Part shown: positions 25,022 through 33,946 of the stretch, one piece after another
Layout of the letters: each line of letters begins with the position of its first letter
How positions within the stretch are numbered: position 1 is the stretch's first letter
Origin: CAZGOM01 sp964542875
GTDB taxonomy: Bacteria > Planctomycetota > Phycisphaerae > Phycisphaerales > Phycisphaeraceae
Assembly: GCA_964542875.1 (NCBI GenBank)
Contig: CAZIWA010000013.1
Coordinates: 1-64,000 of the forward strand
DNA length: 64,000 nucleotides
Direction of reading: 5' to 3'
Position numbers and translations under genes: made by a program
The notes under the pieces: generated by a model
Told to the model about the DNA's origin: nothing
Database searches by the model: none
What the model saw: only the letters and a program-made list of their open reading frames with translations

Positions 25022-26113
25022 TTAAGGCATTCCCGCGGGTTTGGCTTGGAGGAGTTCGCGGCGTTTTTCCTGGCCGTAGGCGGTGAGGCGGCCCCAGTCC
25101 GAGGGGCCGTCGGTTTTGATTTTGGCGATGTAAATGTCGCTGGCGCTTTCCATGTCCTCGAAGCCGGGTTGGTCGGTGTAGGCGTGCTGGGAGTAGTAGC
25201 TGACGAGCATGACGCCGGGGGAGAGGGGGATGATGCCGGCGTAGCTGCAATCGGCTGCGCTGGGGAGGGGGAGGTAGTCGACCCAGAATCCGCCTTCCAT
25301 GACCCAGATGTGGGTGCGGATAGTATCGCGGCGTTCGTAGGCGGTGCCGTAGCGGTCGCTGCCGGGGCGCAGGCGGCCGATCATGAAGAGGCGGCCGTCT
25401 ACCTTTTTGATGTTTTGACCCTGAACGACCATGCCGCGGTCACGTGGGGTGGACCACTGGGTGAAGTCGCCGGTGGAGGTGGTGTGGAGCATGTGGCCGG
25501 GCTGGGTTTCCCTGCGGCAAAAGGCGTGGAGGGTGCCGGTTTCATCCTGGTATAGCTGGGTTTCGTTACAGCCCAGTGCGGGGACGATGTCGGCCCGTTT
25601 GCGCCAGGTGAGGCCGTCGGCGGAGGAGACGATTTCGACTGTCCAGGCGTCATCGGGGAAGCTGCCGTCGGGCCGACATTTGGAGTAGTCCGCGGCGTAG
25701 GCCGGGGAGAAGAGTTCGTTGCCGATGGCGATGGGCCGCCAGAAGCGCCAGCGAGGGCGGAAAGTGGGTTGGGCCTGGGACCAGGTGACGCCGTCATCGG
25801 TCCAACTGACGTACTCCTGCTGGGTGAGCTTGTTGAGTTTGTCGGAGCGCTCGAAGCTGCCGCCGAACATGTAGAGGCGGCCATTGAACTGGACCATGTG
25901 GCCTTCGTAGAAGTTTCGGCCCTGGGCGAACGGGCTGGGGACTGCTTCCCAGGTTTCGCCATCGGTGGAGGTGAGGAGGACGATGGAGCCGTCGCCTTTG
26001 CCGTGGCCGGAAGAGGAGCGGTAAGTGAGGTAATGCCGGCCGCAGAAGGTGTAGAGGTCCGTGAAAGCGTTGTGACGGCCGTCAGCGACGAGGCGGGTGA
26101 TGTGTTGCAGCAT
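25022..26113 (-). CDS. Sialidase-like beta-propeller protein with Asp-box repeats
   Basis: 363 residues with at least three Asp-box-like repeats: STDGETWEAVPS (residues about 48-59), WTDDGVTWSQAQP (about 98-110) and SSADGLTWRKRAD (about 155-167). Such S/T-x-D-x-G-x-x-W loops mark six-bladed propellers of the exo-alpha-sialidase (BNR) superfamily. The catalytic Arg triad of true sialidases is not obvious, and no signal peptide is evident, so a glycan-binding or other hydrolase role is possible. It lies 42 bp downstream of the pseudopilin gene on the same strand. Confidence 0.75.
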   Translation of the reverse strand: MLQHITRLVADGRHNAFTDLYTFCGRHYLTYRSSSGHGKGDGSIVLLTSTDGETWEAVPSPFAQGRNFYEGHMVQFNGRLYMFGGSFERSDKLNKLTQQEYVSWTDDGVTWSQAQPTFRPRWRFWRPIAIGNELFSPAYAADYSKCRPDGSFPDDAWTVEIVSSADGLTWRKRADIVPALGCNETQLYQDETGTLHAFCRRETQPGHMLHTTSTGDFTQWSTPRDRGMVVQGQNIKKVDGRLFMIGRLRPGSDRYGTAYERRDTIRTHIWVMEGGFWVDYLPLPSAADCSYAGIIPLSPGVMLVSYYSQHAYTDQPGFEDMESASDIYIAKIKTDGPSDWGRLTAYGQEKRRELLQAKPAGMP

Positions 26114-26155
26114 GGGTGAAGGGCGGTCCGGGGAAGAAGGGGATGTGAAGGGGAA

Positions 26156-26878
26156 TCAGGGCGTGGGCATGGCGTAAGGGACTTTTTGGTCCTTCAACGA
26201 GCCCATGGAGACGAAATAGTCGGGGGTGAAGCCTGAGACGTGGCCGTCCATGGCGAGGATGTTGCCGACGTTCTTGTGCGGGTGGCCCAGGAAGTAGCGC
26301 GTGGCGTCCATGGGGTTGAAGTAGCGGTAGTCCGGGAGGCTGCTGGTGGGCGGGCCGGAGGTGGGGTTGTGCCCCAGGGCACGGGCGCGAAGGTCGTAAA
26401 ACGAGACGATGATGCTGGGTACGAAAATGTCGTGCTGGCGCACCATGGAGACGCTTGAGCCGTGAACGGAAGCGTTCATGCCGTAGCCCATCATGTACCC
26501 TGCGAAGCCCTTGTAGTTGGTCACCGTGGGGTTGATGTAAAAGCCGGAGGCGGGGGGCATGTCCAGGCGCTCATTTTCGGGGCAGTACATGACTTTTTGC
26601 GCCCATGTGGAGGTCTTCATGGGGCCCAGGTAGGGGATGAAGATTTCTTCAGTCGTTAAGCCGGACATGGAAGCGGGGGTGACGTATTCGCGCCAGTCGT
26701 TGCTGTAAGTGCGGTCGGCGATGCCAATTTGCCGGAGGTTGGCCTTGCAGAGGGCTGAGCGGGCGCCCTGGCGAGAGGCTTCAAGCGAAGGCAGCAGCAA
26801 GGCGACCAGTACGCCGATGATGGTAATGACCACCAGCAGTTCGATGAGCGTAAAGGCTGTTGGATGCAACTTGCGCAT
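26156..26878 (-). CDS. Type II secretion-type pseudopilin next to a GntR/LacI regulator
   Basis: 240 residues; MRKLHPTAFTLIELLVVITIIG: leader, Ala/Phe cleavage site, Glu+5 and hydrophobic helix to about residue 30, then EASRQGARSALCKANLRQIG. The C-terminal region has the typical NILAMDGHVSGFTPDYF segment. It is exported to the inner membrane with a periplasmic head. It lies 56 bp downstream of the GntR/LacI gene on the same strand, likely co-transcribed. The ATG at 26878 gives the normal N-terminus. Unlike the 5375/13255 pair it lacks the SKGYYPG segment. Confidence 0.88.
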   Translation of the reverse strand: MRKLHPTAFTLIELLVVITIIGVLVALLLPSLEASRQGARSALCKANLRQIGIADRTYSNDWREYVTPASMSGLTTEEIFIPYLGPMKTSTWAQKVMYCPENERLDMPPASGFYINPTVTNYKGFAGYMMGYGMNASVHGSSVSMVRQHDIFVPSIIVSFYDLRARALGHNPTSGPPTSSLPDYRYFNPMDATRYFLGHPHKNVGNILAMDGHVSGFTPDYFVSMGSLKDQKVPYAMPTP

Positions 26879-26934
26879 GAGCGGGTATCCGGTGTGGTGG
26901 GCAGGGCGGCGGCCGCCTTGCCCGGGAGAGTTTC

Positions 26935-28026
26935 TTATGAGTGCGTGGCCAGGGTTGAGCCTTCAAGGGCGATGGCTTCAACGGGATCAACCGGAATGGG
27001 TGTGCTGCCGGCGGATAGCCGAGCGGTGAGACGGGCGGAGGCGAGGCTGGCGACGCGGGCGATCTGCACGCTGACGCCGGTGAAACGGGTGGGGCCAGGC
27101 TCCACACCGACGAAGATGAGGGAGATGTCCTGAGGGACGCGCCAGCCGAGGCTTTGCATGGTGTCTGCGGCTTCCAGAACGGCTTCGTAGCCCCAGCAGA
27201 CAAAGAGGGTGGGGGGATTTTTCCCCGCCATGGCTTGTGTGACCTGCTGGCGGACGGTTTGCATGTCGAAGTAAGAGCAGGTTTCGACGCGGAGTTCCAG
27301 ACCGGGGATGTCGGGCGTTGGGGTGGGTGTCATCCGGACACCTTCCAGGAGCGTGGGTTCAAACACGCCGCGGAGAAGAACGGCGCGCTTGTGACCCATC
27401 TGGCGGGCCTTGCGCAAAACAGATTCCACTTCGGTGTAGTACTGGCCGACGGCCCGGTCGATGCGCGGGTCGTCGTAGGCGAAATTGATCGCCGTCATGG
27501 GCATGCCTTCGTCGAGCATGGGGCTGAGCCAGGCGACGGGAAGGGGGCTGGCCAGCAGGAGGCCCTTGAGGCCAAAGCGGCGCACCAGGGCGCGAAGCGA
27601 GCCTGCGGGGTTTGCGCCACGGGCGATCTGGCCCAGGGGGAGCAGAACAGGCTGGAGGTTTCCCCGGCCCAGGCCTGACTCAATGCCTTTGAGGAGCTGC
27701 GCGGAGAAGCTGTTGGTAAGGTTCACCAGGTCGTGATAGATGACGCCGACGTAGGAGACTTTGATGAGGTGGGCGCCGTCGCTGACGTAGGTGCCGCGGC
27801 CCTGGATGCGGGTGACGAGGCCTTGCTCAGACAGGTGATTGAGGCAGCGGCGGGCGGTGGTGGCGGAAACTTTGAATTCGGCGATAAGGTCGGACTCGGA
27901 GGGGGCGGCATCGCCGGGGAGAAGGCGACCGGTTTCGATCCGATCCATGAGGACATCAAGGATCTGGCGATAGACAGGCGACTTCTCGTCTTTGGTGGTT
28001 TCTTTTTCGCCGGGAATGATGTTCAT
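26935..28026 (-). CDS. GntR/LacI-hybrid transcriptional regulator
   Basis: 363 residues. Residues about 17-85 are a GntR winged helix (SPVYRQILDVLMDRIETGRLLPGDAAPSESDLIAEFKVS...RRCLNHLSEQGLV...GRGTYV). The remainder is a LacI/periplasmic-binding-protein sugar-sensing fold (VGVIYHDL...GMPMTAINFAYDDPR...FVCWGYEAVLEAADTMQSLGWRVPQDISLIFVGV). This AraR-type architecture senses sugars. An operator-like 16-mer (28032-28047) sits directly in front of its start, consistent with autoregulation; a similar copy is at 29110. The ATG at 28026 begins MNIIPGEKE. Probably controls the divergent secreted-protein gene and its own operon; inducer unknown. Confidence 0.92.
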   Translation of the reverse strand: MNIIPGEKETTKDEKSPVYRQILDVLMDRIETGRLLPGDAAPSESDLIAEFKVSATTARRCLNHLSEQGLVTRIQGRGTYVSDGAHLIKVSYVGVIYHDLVNLTNSFSAQLLKGIESGLGRGNLQPVLLPLGQIARGANPAGSLRALVRRFGLKGLLLASPLPVAWLSPMLDEGMPMTAINFAYDDPRIDRAVGQYYTEVESVLRKARQMGHKRAVLLRGVFEPTLLEGVRMTPTPTPDIPGLELRVETCSYFDMQTVRQQVTQAMAGKNPPTLFVCWGYEAVLEAADTMQSLGWRVPQDISLIFVGVEPGPTRFTGVSVQIARVASLASARLTARLSAGSTPIPVDPVEAIALEGSTLATHS

Positions 28027-28031
28027 GTCTA

Positions 28032-28047
28032 ACTTATAACACTAACT
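28032..28047. promoter_or_regulatory. Operator-like 16-mer, copy 1 (regulator gene)
   Basis: ACTTATAACACTAACT. It matches copy 2 at 29110-29125 (AGTTATGATACTAACT) at 13 of 16 positions and lies 5 bp before the GntR/LacI start codon. Confidence 0.55.
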
Positions 28048-28070
28048 GGAATGACGAGTCAAGGGAAGTT

Positions 28071-29081
28071 TCAGGCGATTCGGGCGAGTTGTTCTTCTTT
28101 TACTTCGCTTAGAAGGGGTTGCTGGTTGGCGAAAGCTTCGATGTTGTCTGCGGTGGCGCGGCCCAGCCGGCGGCAGCCGTTGGCCAGCGCGCCGGCGATG
28201 TGAGGGGTGAGGACGACGTTCGGCAGGGTGCGAAAGGGGTGGTCGACGGCGGGGGGTTCGGGGTCGGTAACGTCCAGAAAGGCCCAGATGCGGCCGGTGG
28301 CGAGCTCTGTGGCCAGGGCGGGTTCGTCGATGAGCATGCCGCGGGCGGTGTTGATAAAAATGGCGTGGTTTTGCATGAGGGCAAACTCGCGCTTGCTCAG
28401 CAGATGGCGATTGCCGGGGAGTGCGGGGGCGTGGAGGGAGACGACCTGGCTTTGGGCGAGAAGTTCATCGAGGGAGACGAGTTTTACGCCTAATTCGCGG
28501 GCCTGGGCGGGGTCGAGGTAGGGGTCTGCGAGGAGGATTTCGACCTCGAAGGGTTTGAGAAGTGAGATCAATTGGCGGCCGATGGCGCCGGCGCCGATGA
28601 GGCCGACGGTGATGTCGTAGAGCTCACGGACGGGGAAGGTGGAGAGGGTGAGAGCGCCGTCTTTCCAGCCGCCTTGGCGGGTGAGGGTGCTGGTGGGGAA
28701 GATGCCTTTGAGGCCGGTGATGATGAGGCCGAGGGTGGTTTCGGCGACGCCGCGGGCCAGGGCGTGGTTGGCGGTGGCGACGCGGATGGAGCGGGCCCAG
28801 ATTTGTGGGGAAAGCACGGGTTTTACGGAGCCTGCGGCGTGGACGAGGAGCTGGAGATTCGGGGCCAGGGAGAGGCGGTGATCGCCTGGGCAGGGGGAAT
28901 CCCAACCGGTTATGAGGGCGGATATTTCGTGTGCGTGTTTTTGCCAGGCGGCGTCCAATTCGGTCTCGGTTTGTGCGCCGGTGCGGACGAGGCGGCCTTG
29001 TCGGGCGATGCGATTGAGGTCTTTTTGGGCAAAGCAATGGCGTACCATGGACTCGGGGAGGAAGAGAAAGCTGTTGATCAT
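28071..29081 (-). CDS. D-isomer-specific 2-hydroxyacid dehydrogenase family protein
   Basis: 336 residues. A Rossmann NAD site is visible at GLIGAGAIGRQLISL (about residues 163-177), followed by VSLDELLAQSQVVSLHAPALPGNRHLL. INTARGMLIDEPAL and DVTDPEPP...LTPHIAGA hold the family's Arg, Glu and His catalytic segment. It reduces or oxidises a 2-keto/2-hydroxy acid, perhaps a hexonate or glyoxylate-type compound; the true substrate is unknown. It is the first gene of a minus-strand series (dehydrogenase, regulator, pseudopilin, propeller, FAD oxidase) and is divergent from the giant secreted gene. Confidence 0.88.
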   Translation of the reverse strand: MINSFLFLPESMVRHCFAQKDLNRIARQGRLVRTGAQTETELDAAWQKHAHEISALITGWDSPCPGDHRLSLAPNLQLLVHAAGSVKPVLSPQIWARSIRVATANHALARGVAETTLGLIITGLKGIFPTSTLTRQGGWKDGALTLSTFPVRELYDITVGLIGAGAIGRQLISLLKPFEVEILLADPYLDPAQARELGVKLVSLDELLAQSQVVSLHAPALPGNRHLLSKREFALMQNHAIFINTARGMLIDEPALATELATGRIWAFLDVTDPEPPAVDHPFRTLPNVVLTPHIAGALANGCRRLGRATADNIEAFANQQPLLSEVKEEQLARIA

Positions 29082-29109
29082 TGGAACTGGCCCTTGCGTG
29101 AAGACATGA

Positions 29110-29125
29110 AGTTATGATACTAACT
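29110..29125. promoter_or_regulatory. Operator-like 16-mer, copy 2 (divergent promoter)
   Basis: AGTTATGATACTAACT is a near-palindrome (12 of 16 positions symmetric; arms AGTTA/TAACT). It sits 28 bp from the hydroxyacid dehydrogenase start and directly before the likely ATG (29126) of the giant secreted protein. Confidence 0.6.
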
Positions 29126-32100
29126 ATGACCATGAGCAAGCAACACCAATCCCGTAATGGTTCCCGATTCGCCTCACGCCTTGGCGTGGTGGGGCTTTTT
29201 TTAAGCTGCGGGTTGATGGTTTCGCCGGTGTGGGGGCAGGCAAAGCCGGCGGCGGCCGGGACGGCGGCCAAGGGCAAGCCCGTGGCGGGGGGCATGGGGG
29301 CGTACCTTCAGGGGTGGCAGATGTCGGGGCCGGGATCGATCGCCGATGTTTCAGGCGGCAAGGTGTCGGCCGCGGTGAAGCCGGGGGGGAGGTTGATCCT
29401 GACGCAAAAGGTGGAGGTGACGCCGGGAACGGTTTATCTGCTGCGCGCGATGGTGAACGGCAACGGGGCTGCGGTGGCCAGTGCCGGGGCGCTGGCCATG
29501 TCTTACAACAAGCAGGGGTCTGCGCAGTTGGTGACGGGGCTCGTGCGGCCTTCGACGGCGACGGTGACGTTCAGGCTGGAACTGTCGAGCCTGAATGACC
29601 AGCAGGCGGAGTTTGAGATCGATCCGGCGCTGCTGAGCCTGACGCCGTATACGCTGCCGGCGGCGGCGCCTGCGCGGACGGAGAGGCACAATGCGGCGAC
29701 GGTGCTGACGCAAAACGGAGAGGCGAGGGCGGTGATCGTCTACCCAGGCGGGGTGGCTGGGTACGAAGCTCTGGCAAAGAGGGTGCAGGGCGCGGTGCGG
29801 GAGCGTACCGGGGTGACGCTGCCGATGGTCGATGACCGGCAGGCGACGCTGGAGTCCGGGCCGGTGCTCAAACCGGAGTATGAAAAAAAGAATCTGATTC
29901 TGCTGGGGCGGCTGGGCATCAACCGGGCCTTGTGGCCGGCGTACACGCAACTGATGGCCGGCTCCGATGGGCACTACCCCGGCGCGCAGGGGTACGAAGT
30001 GCGGACAGCGTGCAACGTATCGCACAGCGGGGCTAATCAACTGATCATCGGCTGCAGCAGCGATGAAGGCATGGCGGCGGCAGTGGACCGGTTTATCGCG
30101 TTGCTGCCCAAGTCCGGGGCTTCGGCAACGCTGACTGCGCCGTTTCTGCATGACATCAAGCTCTCGGGTCCGGTGCTGGAGCAGTTCAATGCGGATGAGG
30201 CGCTTTGGGCGCAGCCCGACAGCATGCTGGTGCCGCAGATCGAGCCGGGGTACGGCACTGTGCGAAGGTGGTATCAAAATGCGCTGGGGTATTACTGGAC
30301 GGGGCGGCCTTCGTATAAGGAGCGGATGAACCGGGAACTGGACCGGGTGCTGGCGGACAAGGCGTATACGCACCACTACATCGCGGAATTCATGATCCGG
30401 GTGTTTGATCTGCTGGACGATACGCCCATCTTTCCGGCTGAGAAGGTGGCGCAGATGGACAGCTTGATTCTGGGGAATTTTCTGGAGTTTTCGATTGGGC
30501 CGGACCTGACGTGGATGACGAGGTTTTCGCCGCCTTACCGGAACGTGAAGATTGTGAACCGGCACCAGGTTTCGCCTTGGATGACGGATTGGAAGGTGTC
30601 GGATTTTCTGCAATCCCGGCTGCCGCTTACGGGGGACCTGGCGAATGTGGTGCGGTTTCGGCATGACGAGAAGCGGGCATTTTTCGATTATGCAATCGCC
30701 AACCGGTGGGCGGCGAGCCTGCCGGTGCCGCAATTGCCTGAGTCTGATGAGGAGACGGTGTCTTCGTTCTTCAGGTACGCGTTTGATACCGGGCAGTACG
30801 ACTATTTCACATCGGGCAGGGCGAAGAATTCGCTGCTGCTGGACCGGATCAACCATCTTTCCGGGCATCTGGTGAGGCCTGCGGGCAACATCGACCATCA
30901 ATTGACGACCGGGATTCTGGCGAGCTATTACGCAGACGGGGGTTATGCGTGGCTGAACAAGAATCTGCCGGTGGCGGGAGATGTGTTCATGGGCCGGTAT
31001 GTGGCGGGGGTGTCGCGGTTTACCCCTGGCGCGGAGGTGAGCCTGGTCTATCCGACGCAGTCGCTGGGGGTGAGCGTGCTTAAGAGTTTTGACGACAACG
31101 TTGCGGTTTATGGTGTGTTGGGATCGGGACGGTTTGCATCGGGATTGACTGAGGGCGAGGAGCTGGATTTTGTCTCCATGCGGTCGGGGTTTGGGCCGGA
31201 GGATGATTATCTGGGGATTTCGGGGATCGTCGGTGCGGGCCCGCCGGGCGCGGTGAATGCACTTGCTTCGGGGGGCGTACAGTGGCTGAGTTCCGGCAAT
31301 GCGGGGACGATGACGCCGGGTTCCGACCGGTATTACGACAATAATGCGGTGGACGTTGCGCGGCTGGATCAATGGCTGGGCGATGACCGGAAACCATACG
31401 CGAGCGTGGCAGAACTTTTGTGGAGCGGGAGCCTCAAGTCAGCCGGCGGTGTGGCCTACACCGTAAAGCCGTTCATGAGCACGCAATGGATGAGGCAAGT
31501 GGTCTGGCTTGCGCCGGGGCTGTATGTTTTTCGCGATACGGTGACGCCGACCGCTACGGGCAGGTTCAGCGTGAGTGTGAACTGGCACCCGGCGGCCGGG
31601 GGATCGTTTGACGGCGCGACATGGACGAGCGTGAGCAAGCGCGGGAAGCTGCGCATCAGCCCTGTGGGCGAGGGGTTCACCTTCACCCACAACATGCCCG
31701 AATACCTTGCCGGGGACACCACGCGTCCGGTTTTGCGGACGCTTCGCGAAGGCGCGCTGACCGAAGGAGAGCCGGTGGTGGTTGCGCATCTGGTGGAATC
31801 CACCGCATCCAAGGGTGGGCCGTACACGCTGCAAAGCACGGACGGCTGTCTTTATGGCATGCAGAAGGAAGGCAAGACCGTGGGATTCGTTTCGTTTGTG
31901 CCCAGCCGGTTAAAGGGCGTCAAGACGGATGCCAATGTGCTGGCGTATACGGATCGCGGATTGATGATTCTGGGGGCAACCTTTGTTGATGTCCAAGGGA
32001 CGAGGATTTTTACCAGCAAGGACAAAGCCGATGCACTGCTGCCGGTGGGGACCGATCCGGGGATGCTGTCGACCGAGATGGTGGACAAGGTTCTGACCGC

Positions 32101-33760
32101 AGGCACGATCAACGGTGAACGGCCGGTGATTCAGCTTGGCAGCCGGGAATCCAAGGCCGACCGGCCAGGCGTTTTGGCTGCGAACGTTCAAACGCAGTGG
32201 CAGTATGAGGGCCTGAGGCAATCCACGCGGATTGAGCCTGCTACGCAGGGGCTCACGGGCGTGGTGGATCTGGGAATGGTGGCGGAGCTTGTGGAGATCC
32301 GCGCGGTTCGGTCGGGTAGGTTCTGGAGTGTGAGCCCGATGCCCGAGGTTTGGTTGTCGGAGGGCGATGCGGATGGCGCCATGCCGTCGGCGGATGCGCC
32401 GGGGGCGACGTGGGTGAAGGTGACGCAGACACCGCAATGGCATCCCGCCGTGCAGACGGGGAACTATGGGAAAGCGGAGGGCGTTGCGGAGGCGTATCAG
32501 TCGGTGATTCTTCCGGGGACCAAGGCGCGGTATGTGAAGTTCAGCCCTGGGGCGAAGCTGCTTTTCTTTGATGGAAGAAGGCCGGGTCTGCGCGGGCCTG
32601 CGGTCATTCAAACGGGGTTGGCGGGCGGGCGGGTGCTGGTGACGGGGGATTACAAGCCGCCTTTCGTTCGGGCATCGCAGGAGCAGACGAATCTGCTGTG
32701 CGTGCTGACGGGTGATGGCAAAGCCGTTTACCGGGATGAGCCAGGCATGGCCATGCAGGAAGCGCACGCGACGGCGGGCCCGCTGGGGCCGGACTCGGTG
32801 GGCGTGCTGTCGGTGGATGCGCAGATGCGATGGCTGCGGCCTGACGGGACGACGGGCAAGAGCGCAGACATGCAGAAGATGCATGCGGACTTCAACGAGA
32901 AATACGGCCAGCCCAACACGCGCAGCCCCGCGGGCGGATTCACCATGCCGTTTAACTTCGGGTCATGGCGTGCGGGGCCTGATGGACGGGCGAAGACCGT
33001 TGTGGCCCGGTATGGCGCGCTGACCTTCTTAAATGAAGATGCGCAGTTTGAAGGCGTGAACATGACGGGAGGGTATGTGATCGCAGGCGTACTACCCAAA
33101 GGGGTTGACTTTGACGGCGACGGGACGGAGGAACAGCTTGCCCTGGCGCGGGGAGTGCTTGTGCGCATTTCCGGCGAGCCGACGCCGAAAGTGAAGAACC
33201 CGGGGTCGGCCATCACCTATCCCGAGGCGTATGAGACGCGGAACCTGCCGGAGCCTGATTTTGACGCCCGGATCAATGGTGCGCCGGTGCATGCGTTTGA
33301 AGCGATCAATAACCGATTCGTGCTGGTGGTGCGCGAGAATTACATGGGTGTGTACGACGGAAAGACACACGCATGGAGCACGACATGGACACCGCTTGTG
33401 CCGATCCGGTCGGGTGCGCTGGTGCGCGATTCGGCGGGCAAGAGCTACGTGCTTTTGCAGACGTTTGATGGGCTCTTGTACCGGCTTTGGTGGGAGGGCG
33501 AGCCGGTGGGGACACCTCAGTTTGCCTGTGCGGGTTTTGCAGACTCCATCACGCGGATTTCCAGTGTGCAGGGTTCGACGGGCCTGGCGCTTTTGGTGTG
33601 CAGGAATGGGCTTTATCTGCACGGCCCCCAGGGCCAGATCACCCGGGTGTCCGAACAGGGATGGTCTGATGCGAAGGCGAGCGTGGAGGGCGGGCAGGTG
33701 AAGGTAACGGGCATTGATCTGACGGGCACGGTGAAGATGTTGTCGTTGCCGGTTCCATGA
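29126..33760 (+). CDS. Giant secreted protein, possible polysaccharide-lyase or heparinase-like
   Basis: 1544 residues from ATG 29126. The ATG at 29114 falls inside the operator-like element, and 29132 is a third option. The N-terminus carries a signal peptide (VVGLFLSCGLMVSPVWG|QA). Residues about 380-640 look like an alpha/alpha toroid (GYYWTGRPSYKERMNRELDRVL, YHH-rich stretches, NHLSGHLVRPAGNIDHQLTTG). Residues about 640-850 contain WLAPGLYVFRDTVTPTATGRFSVSVNWHP, resembling heparinase-II-type beta-sandwiches. A region near 1060-1160 (VVDLGMVAELVEIRAVRSGRFW...ARYVKFS) resembles discoidin/F5-8 type C. FDGDGTEEQLALARG suggests an FG-GAP-like stretch. The enzymatic role is inference; confidence is in the secreted multi-domain architecture. 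Confidence 0.7.
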   Translation: MTMSKQHQSRNGSRFASRLGVVGLFLSCGLMVSPVWGQAKPAAAGTAAKGKPVAGGMGAYLQGWQMSGPGSIADVSGGKVSAAVKPGGRLILTQKVEVTPGTVYLLRAMVNGNGAAVASAGALAMSYNKQGSAQLVTGLVRPSTATVTFRLELSSLNDQQAEFEIDPALLSLTPYTLPAAAPARTERHNAATVLTQNGEARAVIVYPGGVAGYEALAKRVQGAVRERTGVTLPMVDDRQATLESGPVLKPEYEKKNLILLGRLGINRALWPAYTQLMAGSDGHYPGAQGYEVRTACNVSHSGANQLIIGCSSDEGMAAAVDRFIALLPKSGASATLTAPFLHDIKLSGPVLEQFNADEALWAQPDSMLVPQIEPGYGTVRRWYQNALGYYWTGRPSYKERMNRELDRVLADKAYTHHYIAEFMIRVFDLLDDTPIFPAEKVAQMDSLILGNFLEFSIGPDLTWMTRFSPPYRNVKIVNRHQVSPWMTDWKVSDFLQSRLPLTGDLANVVRFRHDEKRAFFDYAIANRWAASLPVPQLPESDEETVSSFFRYAFDTGQYDYFTSGRAKNSLLLDRINHLSGHLVRPAGNIDHQLTTGILASYYADGGYAWLNKNLPVAGDVFMGRYVAGVSRFTPGAEVSLVYPTQSLGVSVLKSFDDNVAVYGVLGSGRFASGLTEGEELDFVSMRSGFGPEDDYLGISGIVGAGPPGAVNALASGGVQWLSSGNAGTMTPGSDRYYDNNAVDVARLDQWLGDDRKPYASVAELLWSGSLKSAGGVAYTVKPFMSTQWMRQVVWLAPGLYVFRDTVTPTATGRFSVSVNWHPAAGGSFDGATWTSVSKRGKLRISPVGEGFTFTHNMPEYLAGDTTRPVLRTLREGALTEGEPVVVAHLVESTASKGGPYTLQSTDGCLYGMQKEGKTVGFVSFVPSRLKGVKTDANVLAYTDRGLMILGATFVDVQGTRIFTSKDKADALLPVGTDPGMLSTEMVDKVLTAGTINGERPVIQLGSRESKADRPGVLAANVQTQWQYEGLRQSTRIEPATQGLTGVVDLGMVAELVEIRAVRSGRFWSVSPMPEVWLSEGDADGAMPSADAPGATWVKVTQTPQWHPAVQTGNYGKAEGVAEAYQSVILPGTKARYVKFSPGAKLLFFDGRRPGLRGPAVIQTGLAGGRVLVTGDYKPPFVRASQEQTNLLCVLTGDGKAVYRDEPGMAMQEAHATAGPLGPDSVGVLSVDAQMRWLRPDGTTGKSADMQKMHADFNEKYGQPNTRSPAGGFTMPFNFGSWRAGPDGRAKTVVARYGALTFLNEDAQFEGVNMTGGYVIAGVLPKGVDFDGDGTEEQLALARGVLVRISGEPTPKVKNPGSAITYPEAYETRNLPEPDFDARINGAPVHAFEAINNRFVLVVRENYMGVYDGKTHAWSTTWTPLVPIRSGALVRDSAGKSYVLLQTFDGLLYRLWWEGEPVGTPQFACAGFADSITRISSVQGSTGLALLVCRNGLYLHGPQGQITRVSEQGWSDAKASVEGGQVKVTGIDLTGTVKMLSLPVP

Positions 33761-33946
33761 CGGGGTGGGCGCAAGTGGATGCGGTTGAGTTGGTCATGAG
33801 GGAAAACGAGTCGGGAAAGGGTGAAGGCAACAGCAGGTGGAGCTTGATGAAAACTGAGATTCCTTGTTTATTGCTTTCAGCGAAGAGGCAAGACGCCGGC
33901 TATTGATCCCCTATCATGGTGGGCAATACCCGGGACACGATGCGCC

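Noticed and set aside
29351..31372. 673-residue minus-strand frame inside the giant secreted gene
   Set aside because: Rich in Arg, Pro and His, as expected for a shadow of a GC-rich real gene; no domain pattern.
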